A stretch of 64,000 nt of DNA, taken from NCBI RefSeq assembly GCF_039542225.1, contig NZ_BAABHS010000008.1, positions 124,001 through 188,000 on the forward strand, written 5' to 3'. Below are positions 57,916 to 64,000 of this stretch, one piece after another (position 1 is the stretch's first letter; every line of letters begins with the position of its first letter). A model generated the notes under the pieces. That model had not been told where the DNA came from. It made no database searches and saw only the letters and a list, made by a program, of their open reading frames with translations. Source of the stretch: Yinghuangia aomiensis (GTDB lineage Bacteria > Actinomycetota > Actinomycetes > Streptomycetales > Streptomycetaceae). A program made the position numbers and the translations under genes.

Positions 57916-59841
57916 GTGCAGCAGCCGCCGGCCCCTCGACCGGGCTTGGCCCGGTACCGGATCCCGGCATCGGACATCGACGCGCTCGCGCGGGGGCGGG
58001 TCCCGCTGGGCACCGGCCGCCGTCTCTCCGACACCGAGCGCGGCAGGCGGATGCTGATGCTCCGGGCGGTCGCCGACACCGCGCGGGACGGCGCGGCGGA
58101 CCTGCGTTCGCCGCTCCTGCCGATGCGGCACGCGCTCGGTGTCCTGGTCAAGGTCGAGCAGATCCGGCCGGACGTCGTCCGCGACATGCTGGAGCACCCC
58201 GGCACCGGCATCTGGGCGGTCCGGGTCCTGGACCGCCTCGCGGCCGAACACGGGCCAGGTCCCGCGGCCGCCGCCGCGCCGCCGCTGTGGGTGGAACTCG
58301 GCTACCTGCACAGCCTGGCCGCCACGGCCCTCCTCCGCTCCGGACTCGAAGGGACCATCCGGGTACCGGTCCGCGACGGCGCCGTCGCGCTGCCCACCCT
58401 CGGCCGGGTCCGGCTGGCCGCCCCCGTCGTCGGCACCGAGGACGACCGGTACGGCTGGGCGACACTACACCTCCCACCCCCCGGCGGCGGCCCCACCGTG
58501 CTCACGGCCGCGGACCGGACCGTGGCCGTTCCCGCCGACCTGGGCACCCGTCAGGAGCCGTGGCTGCCGCTGCGGGTCATCCCGCTCGCCGCCGAAGGCA
58601 GACGCGTCCCGACCCGCCTCGTCCTGGAGGATTCCGACCCCTACCGGGACTTCCGCGCAGACGCCCGCACCCCGCCGAGCCGCTACCTCACCGACCACGA
58701 GGCCGGCCGCTGGCGGAAGCTCGTCTCCGAGGCGTTCGACATCCTCACCACCCGGCACCCGCACACGGCGGCGCTGGTGACCGCGGCCCTGCGCGTCCTC
58801 GTCCCCCTCCCCGAGGCGCCCCGCTTCCGGATCGCCAGCGCGTCCCACAACGAGGCGTTCGGCAGCGCGGTCATCGCACTGCCGCCCGATGCCCGGGATC
58901 TGGCGGTGACCATGGTGCACGAGGCCCGCCACTCGATCCTGAACGGGCTGCTGCACCAACTCCCGCTGCTCGCCGACACCGCCGCGGCCGAACCGCGCCA
59001 TTATGCGCAATGGCGTACCGACCCGCGCCCGCTCTCGGGCCTCCTGCACGGCGCCTACGCCTTCGCCGGCGTGGCCGAGTTCTGGCGCACGGAACGCCAC
59101 GCCGTCAGCGGCCCGCAGGCCGATCTGGGGCACTTCGAGTTCGCCGTGTGGAGCCGCGGCGTGCTGGCCGCCCTGGACACCCTGTGCGTGTCTCCCGGCC
59201 TGACCCCTCTGGGACGGCAGTTCGTCACCGGCTTGGCCGACGAGTCGCGCCCGTGGGCCGACGAGGCCGTACCGGCCCGCGCGCACGCCTGGGCCCTCGA
59301 CGAGACCGCCGACCTGAAAGCGGTGTGGCGGGCCCGGCACCTGCGCCCGCCGCGCGGTGCCGTGGACGGCTGGGCCGACTGCTGGCTGCGCGGCGCCGAC
59401 CCCAAGACGGCGCCCGCCATCAGTTCCCGCCTGCGCCCCGAACCGAACGCCGGATTACCCGACGCCCGGAGCGAGTTCCGCAGAATCCTGCTGGCCGACC
59501 CGGGACTGCTGCCGGCCCGCGTTCGGGAGACCGCCGCGTCCCGGCGTCCGCCCGCCATGACCGCCGCCGACATCCACCTGCTGCACGGTGACCCCGCCCG
59601 GGCCGCCCAGGGATACGTCCGGGTGCTCGCCACCGCGCCCGGCCTGCCGTCCGCGTGGGTGGGACTGGGGCTGGCCGCGGAACACCTCGGCGAACCCTCC
59701 GCCGCGCGCGCCCTGCTCCGGCACCCCGAAGCGGTTCGTGCCCTGCACGGCAACCTCGCCGAGACCACCCGGCGCGCCCCGGACCCGCTCACCCTCGCCG
59801 ACTGGGTCGGGCGCGTCCCCGAGGCGGCCGGAGACGACTGA
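57916..59841 (+). CDS. HExxH-motif peptide modification protein (stand-alone)
   Basis: A 641-residue protein. The conserved part is at about 260-430: VTMVHEARHSILNGLL with His335-Glu-x-x-His339, then DPRPLSGLLHGAYAFAGVAE and FWR, the signature of the HEXXH-containing putative peptide modification family. In radical SAM/HExxH fusions this fold has been reported to act as an Fe/2-oxoglutarate hydroxylase. Here no CxxxCxxC radical SAM motif is present, so it stands alone. The C-terminal 130 residues are helical. GTG start 9 bases after the precursor stop, with a poor ribosome site, suggesting coupling. Confidence 0.82.
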   Translation: MQQPPAPRPGLARYRIPASDIDALARGRVPLGTGRRLSDTERGRRMLMLRAVADTARDGAADLRSPLLPMRHALGVLVKVEQIRPDVVRDMLEHPGTGIWAVRVLDRLAAEHGPGPAAAAAPPLWVELGYLHSLAATALLRSGLEGTIRVPVRDGAVALPTLGRVRLAAPVVGTEDDRYGWATLHLPPPGGGPTVLTAADRTVAVPADLGTRQEPWLPLRVIPLAAEGRRVPTRLVLEDSDPYRDFRADARTPPSRYLTDHEAGRWRKLVSEAFDILTTRHPHTAALVTAALRVLVPLPEAPRFRIASASHNEAFGSAVIALPPDARDLAVTMVHEARHSILNGLLHQLPLLADTAAAEPRHYAQWRTDPRPLSGLLHGAYAFAGVAEFWRTERHAVSGPQADLGHFEFAVWSRGVLAALDTLCVSPGLTPLGRQFVTGLADESRPWADEAVPARAHAWALDETADLKAVWRARHLRPPRGAVDGWADCWLRGADPKTAPAISSRLRPEPNAGLPDARSEFRRILLADPGLLPARVRETAASRRPPAMTAADIHLLHGDPARAAQGYVRVLATAPGLPSAWVGLGLAAEHLGEPSAARALLRHPEAVRALHGNLAETTRRAPDPLTLADWVGRVPEAAGDD

Positions 59842-59899
59842 CGCGGGCGGCGCCCACGGCACCGCCCGCATCCGTCACGCCCGCCCGCGGCGGCGCCGC

Positions 59900-62800
59900 C
59901 TACAGCGGCATCGGGTCGATGTCGCAGTTCGCCGGGATACGCTCGCCGGCCGCGATCGTGCCCGGGTGGTCCTCGCCGAGGATCCGGATGTAGCGCTCCA
60001 TCGTGTCCGCGTGCAGGGCTTCGGCTTCGGCGTCCTGGCCCAGGTGCGGCAGGCCGAGGGCCAGATTGTTCGCCACGGCCAGCGTCGCCGGGTGGTCCGA
60101 GCCCAAGTGACGCTTGCACGTGACGAGCGTCTTGGTGGCGAGATCGACCGAGGCCTGGACGTTCCCGAGGGCCAGCAGGTCCGCGATGAGGTTGCTCGCG
60201 CAGGCCAGCACGCTCGGGTGCTCCTCGCCCAGCTTGGCCCCCAATTCGCCGGTCAGCCGCACGTTGAGGTCGCGCGCCTCTTCGACGCGCCCCATCAGCC
60301 GGAGGCACACCGCGTGGTTGACCAGCGCGCTCAGCGCGTGCGGATGGCCTCCGCCGAAGAGCCGCTCGTAGCCGATGCAGGCCTGCTCGCTCAGCTCCAG
60401 CGCGTGGGAGAGGTCGCCGCTGTGCCGGACGTCGATCGAGTGCGCCAGCAGCGCGCTCAGCGTGTCCGGGTAGTTCTCGCCGTAGCGGTTCCGGAACTCG
60501 GTGAGCGCGCTCGCGGACAGCTGCAGGGCTTCCTCGTGCCTGCCCTGCCGCCGTTCCGTCACCGACAGGCTGCGGAGGCTGGCGATGGTGTTCGGGTTCT
60601 TCGGGCCGAAGATGTACGCGCAGCGGCTGGACACTTCCTGCTGGGTGTCCCGCGCCAACTGGTAATTGCCGGTCTCCATCTGGTCGATGGCCAGCGCCGC
60701 CAGGGTGTTCAGCGTGTACAGGTCGTTCTCGCCCAGCTCTTCGAGCTTCCGGCGGTGGGTGTCCTCGTCCAGCTCCAGCGCGGCTTGGGCCGATCCGGTG
60801 AGGCGCAGGTTCAGGGCGACGCGGTGCGCGACGACGAGCGAGGCGAGGTCGTTGGGGCCGAACTTGCGCAGGCTGACCTCGTACACCTCCCGGTCCAGAT
60901 CCGCGGCGGACGCGAAGTCGCCGCGCATCCGCAGGTCCCACGCGAGCATGCTGGTGATCTCCAGCGTCATCTCGTGTTCCTCGCCGAGCGTGGCCACCAT
61001 CGCGTCCCGGTTGCGCAGGTCGAGGTCGTACGCCTCGTCGTAGCGGCCGAGGATGCGCAGGGCGTTCGCGTACTGCTGGGCGACCGTCATCACGTCGCCG
61101 TGGTCGTCGCCGTCGTCCCGCCGCCACTGCTCGTAGGCGCGCCGGGCCAGGTCGCGGGAGCCGTCGTGGTCGCCCCACGAATACATGTACTGGATCTCGT
61201 TGCGGACCAGCTGGCGGACCCAAGGCTCGTGGGACTCCACGGCGTTGCTGCTCAGGACGTGCGGCAGCAGCTCGCCGTACCTGGGCCACTGACCCGGGTC
61301 GGTGGGCGCGTTCGGGTCGCCGTTGGCGAGCAGCGCGTGCGCCCCGCGCCGCATCTGGTCCTGGAGGCTCTGCGGCATCTGGTTGATGAGGACCCGTTGG
61401 ACCAGGCGGTGGAGCTGGAGGGTGTTGGTGCTGTGGTTGATGCGGGCGAGCGCGTAGCGGTTGATCTCGCGGATCGCCCGGCTCAGCCGGATCGGGTCGC
61501 CGAGCGCGGCCGCCAGTTCGGGCGGCACCGGCGCGTCGCGGACCCCGGTGAGCAGCCGCCGCGAGATGGGCTCCGGCGCGAAGAACGCGCAGACCTGCAG
61601 GAGTTGCAACGCGGCGGGGTGGTTCTGCTGGAGGCGTTCCAGCGACACGTTCCACGCCGCGGCCACCGACAGCGGGTAGTCGGCGGGTGGGGCGCTCACC
61701 ATGAGGTCCGCGGCCTGCTGTTCGAACAACCGGAGGTACTCCTCGGCCGGCATGCCCGTCTCGGCCAGCCACACAGCGGCCTGTTCGATGCCGAGCGGGA
61801 GGTCGCCGAGGGTCTCCGCCAGTCGGTCTGCGGTGGCGTCGTCGAGGTTGGGCGCGCGGAGCTGGAGCAGCTGGCGGCTTTCGTCGCGGGCGAACACGTC
61901 CACTTCGAGAGGGCGGGCCGCGGTGCTCCACTGGGCGTTGCGAGAGGTCACGAGAATTCGTCCTGGGCCGTTGGTCGGGAAGAACTCCCGCACTGCGTCA
62001 AGGTCTTCCGCATTGTCGAAGATGAGGAGCCAGTTCTTGTACGGCTCGCCTATCCGCAAGGCCTCTATGACGGCCGGGACGGCGGCGTTCGCCTCACCGC
62101 TGCCGACCTCCAAGTGGAGCCTCCGGGCCAGTTCGACCAGGACCTGCCGGATCTGCTGCGGCTGCTCGGCGGAAATCCACCACACGACCTGGTACTCGTG
62201 CATGTGCTTGTAGACGTATTCGACCGCCAGCTGCGACTTGCCGACGCCGCCCATGCCCTGGAGCGCCTCGGGAAGGACCGCGGTGGTCCCTTCCTGCAAG
62301 CGGGCGTGCAATTGCTCCAACAAGAGCCCGCGCCCGGTGAACGCGCGGTTCCGCGGAGGCACATTGCCCCAGACCGGCGGCGGCTTCAGCGCCATTTCGG
62401 TGGACCTGGCGGCCATCGGCTGCACGCCACTCACGGACACGTTCCCTCCAACTGATTCTGTCGTTTCCTCCGCGAGGATCGACGGGGGGTCCCCAGGTGA
62501 GACGGGGACGTCAGCCGATTCCTCAGGGTAGCCACTGTTCGTGTCGATCGTGCGACCATCAGTGACCGCGGCCGCCCCTGGCACGGGGTGGTTCACTCGG
62601 GTAGGCGAAGGGCCGGCGGCGAAGGCGCCCGCGGCCATGCGCTCCCGCAGCAGGCCGACCATGGCGCTGTGCTGCCCGTCCAGCGCGGTCAGCGCGGGCA
62701 GCGCCGGGGTGAGCCAGGCTTCCACGGCGTCGAGCGCGGGCAGGCGCGCGGCCGTGCCGGGACGCACCACCACGTCGCTCAATCGGCGGAGCGTCTGGCC

Positions 62801-64000
62801 GGCGCTGCCGGGCACGCAGTCGGCGAACTGGTCGAAGGCCAGGCGCAGCGCGAGCACGGTCTCGCGCCGGGTGCCGTCGGCGAGCAGGTGCTGCCTTACC
62901 CCGGCCGGGAACTCCAGGTCGACACGGGCGGCGGCGGGCAGCGAGGCGTCCGCGGGTGCGGCGTGCAGGAGCCCGCTGAGCAGCAGTTCCGCCAAGTGCC
63001 AGGGCCGGGCCTCGGGGAGCAGGCGCTGCTGGAGGAGTTGCAGCACGGTCAGGTTGAGCGGTATGGCCGCACCCAGACGTGCCAAGTGATAGGCCAAAGG
63101 GCTCAATTGCGCCTGGAGGCGGCGGACGTCGTCGGATGCCTCCGGCGCGTCGGCGGCCGCCTCGGGGATCCGGACCGCGGGGGCCGTCGGCGGGACCAGG
63201 ACGGCCTTGGCGGCGTATCCCGCGGCGTCGTCGCGGCGCACGAACCGGGCCCACCCGGACAGCGCCTCGGGGGTGAGTTCGAGGACGGGCACGGGCATGT
63301 GGTGCGGGTCGGGGCGGCCCGGTCCGTCCGCGTCCGGGTCCCGCGCGAGGAGGCCGAACGGGTCGTCGTGGCACGACCAGTGCCGGTTCGCCGCGGCCGG
63401 GGCCGGGCTGTGCAGCACGGTGCGTTGGGGCACCACGGGCATACGGGACCACAGGTACTCGGGCAGCAGATTGACGACGGCCACCGGTGCGTCGTCCGCC
63501 CAGCGGGCGAGCTGCCGCAACGCGGCCCCGTCGCGCCAGTGGCCGGCGTGCATGTCGCTGAGCACCATGACCATGTGCCGGGCCCCGTCGTGCGGCCCCC
63601 CGCCGGGGGCCGGACCGCCGGGCTCGGTGCCGCCCGCCGCGCCCGGAACCGCCGCCGCGGGCCACGCACGGACGACGACGTCGCGGAACGCCCCGGAGCC
63701 GGACAGCGCGGCGGCGAGCCGTTCCACGGTGCGCGACCACAGGGCACGGGCCTCGCCGGTGTCCACGACGAGGGACATCGTGAGCCACCGTTCCCGCGCG
63801 GGCCGGAACCGGGGCGTCCACATGCCCTGCTCGGCGCGGGACTCGGCGGTGGCGGCCTCGTCCAGGACGACGTCGACCCGGGAGTCGAGCCTGCGGCGCA
63901 ACGGACGGAAGGCCTGTTCGATCTGGCGGGAACGGTCGAGCGCGCTCGCCGCGCCGCGTCCGGGCGCCGCCTCGCCTGGCAGTGCCCGGGGAGGTCCTTC
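59900..64000 (-). CDS. fxsT: FxSxx-COOH system NB-ARC/TPR protein (FxsT), 5' end beyond window
   Basis: At least 1366 residues. The N-terminal part is SAV_2336-like (RRRLDSRVDVVLDEAATAES, ERWLTMSLVVDTGEARALW). Then come PVWGNVPPRNRAFTGRGLLL, the NB-ARC P-loop GMGGVGKSQL (encoded near 62236-62265), the winged helix, LQLHRLVQRVLINQMPQS and about twelve kinesin-light-chain type TPRs (GSDHPATLAVANNLALGLPH, then GEDHPGTIAAGERI). The ending NCDIDPMPL is usual for FxsT. The frame is open at 64000, so the start is outside. It is a STAND NTPase, proposed partner of FxSxx-type peptides, and converges on the HExxH gene. Confidence 0.9.
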   Translation of the reverse strand, partial: EGPPRALPGEAAPGRGAASALDRSRQIEQAFRPLRRRLDSRVDVVLDEAATAESRAEQGMWTPRFRPARERWLTMSLVVDTGEARALWSRTVERLAAALSGSGAFRDVVVRAWPAAAVPGAAGGTEPGGPAPGGGPHDGARHMVMVLSDMHAGHWRDGAALRQLARWADDAPVAVVNLLPEYLWSRMPVVPQRTVLHSPAPAAANRHWSCHDDPFGLLARDPDADGPGRPDPHHMPVPVLELTPEALSGWARFVRRDDAAGYAAKAVLVPPTAPAVRIPEAAADAPEASDDVRRLQAQLSPLAYHLARLGAAIPLNLTVLQLLQQRLLPEARPWHLAELLLSGLLHAAPADASLPAAARVDLEFPAGVRQHLLADGTRRETVLALRLAFDQFADCVPGSAGQTLRRLSDVVVRPGTAARLPALDAVEAWLTPALPALTALDGQHSAMVGLLRERMAAGAFAAGPSPTRVNHPVPGAAAVTDGRTIDTNSGYPEESADVPVSPGDPPSILAEETTESVGGNVSVSGVQPMAARSTEMALKPPPVWGNVPPRNRAFTGRGLLLEQLHARLQEGTTAVLPEALQGMGGVGKSQLAVEYVYKHMHEYQVVWWISAEQPQQIRQVLVELARRLHLEVGSGEANAAVPAVIEALRIGEPYKNWLLIFDNAEDLDAVREFFPTNGPGRILVTSRNAQWSTAARPLEVDVFARDESRQLLQLRAPNLDDATADRLAETLGDLPLGIEQAAVWLAETGMPAEEYLRLFEQQAADLMVSAPPADYPLSVAAAWNVSLERLQQNHPAALQLLQVCAFFAPEPISRRLLTGVRDAPVPPELAAALGDPIRLSRAIREINRYALARINHSTNTLQLHRLVQRVLINQMPQSLQDQMRRGAHALLANGDPNAPTDPGQWPRYGELLPHVLSSNAVESHEPWVRQLVRNEIQYMYSWGDHDGSRDLARRAYEQWRRDDGDDHGDVMTVAQQYANALRILGRYDEAYDLDLRNRDAMVATLGEEHEMTLEITSMLAWDLRMRGDFASAADLDREVYEVSLRKFGPNDLASLVVAHRVALNLRLTGSAQAALELDEDTHRRKLEELGENDLYTLNTLAALAIDQMETGNYQLARDTQQEVSSRCAYIFGPKNPNTIASLRSLSVTERRQGRHEEALQLSASALTEFRNRYGENYPDTLSALLAHSIDVRHSGDLSHALELSEQACIGYERLFGGGHPHALSALVNHAVCLRLMGRVEEARDLNVRLTGELGAKLGEEHPSVLACASNLIADLLALGNVQASVDLATKTLVTCKRHLGSDHPATLAVANNLALGLPHLGQDAEAEALHADTMERYIRILGEDHPGTIAAGERIPANCDIDPMPL

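Noticed and set aside
57916..59841. HExxH protein as a secreted metallopeptidase
   Set aside because: No signal peptide; the sequence around the motif and the DPRPLSGLLHG segment match the peptide-modification family rather than zincins.

Overview
The window is a GC-rich chromosomal segment from a filamentous actinomycete. The evidence is strong codon bias, GTG/TTG starts, an F420-type luciferase-like oxidoreductase, a FemX-like peptidoglycan transferase, MurJ, and an FxsT-type NB-ARC/TPR protein with a SAV_2336-like N-terminus. A Streptomycetales or Streptosporangiales member is likely, but the genus cannot be fixed from sequence alone. No prophage, insertion sequence, integrase, rRNA or CRISPR array is visible. 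One tRNA-Gly-like gene is present.

Layout. 1-6.3 kb: a small redox/dormancy-type group (two-CBS protein, GH65 phosphorylase, HTH-flavin oxidase-like protein, zinc alcohol dehydrogenase, small membrane proteins). Two copies of GGGCCG-N2-CGGCCC resemble DevR/OsdR-type boxes. 7.3-25.7 kb: an island for catabolism of an unknown organic acid. It holds a class III CoA transferase, an SDR, a thiolase, two enoyl-CoA hydratases, two acyl-CoA dehydrogenases, a ThDP enzyme, an aldehyde dehydrogenase, an acyl-CoA ligase, an Ldh-type dehydrogenase, a TauD-type dioxygenase and an amidohydrolase. It is bracketed by two nearly identical GntR/FCD regulators, and A/T-rich palindromes lie in its divergent promoters. 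The set can be read as alpha-oxidation or alpha-hydroxy-acid processing followed by beta-oxidation.

25.8-31.4 kb: a DUF1906 lipoprotein, a GAP-family membrane protein, an F420-type oxidoreductase, a deletion scar holding the tails of a polysaccharide deacetylase and a PucR regulator, a membrane protein with a double palindromic operator, and a cupin. 31.5-41.7 kb: a SulP transporter, a soluble Ser/Thr kinase with an unfamiliar C-terminal half, a convergent NACHT NTPase, a VOC protein with a helical tail, an FAD oxidoreductase and a DedA protein. 41.7-47.3 kb: methyltransferase/MerR and MFS/TetR divergent pairs with visible operators, a Sua5-type enzyme, and a second deletion scar (MFS tail plus AraC tail).

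47.3-53.4 kb: divergent femX and murJ, a carboxymuconolactone-decarboxylase-like/LysR pair, tRNA-Gly with its terminator, and a phosphotransferase. 53.5-57.1 kb: a lipoprotein deacetylase and small genes, an SMP-30 protein and a SnoaL-like protein separated by a 20-bp inverted repeat. 57.1-64 kb: a variant of the FxSxx-COOH peptide system. It has a Trypco1-like (CU044_2847) protein, a 65-residue precursor-like peptide without the FxSxx end, a stand-alone HExxH peptide-modification protein, and an FxsT protein that runs off the right edge. No radical SAM gene is visible. This last block and the catabolic island are the best candidates for undescribed biology.
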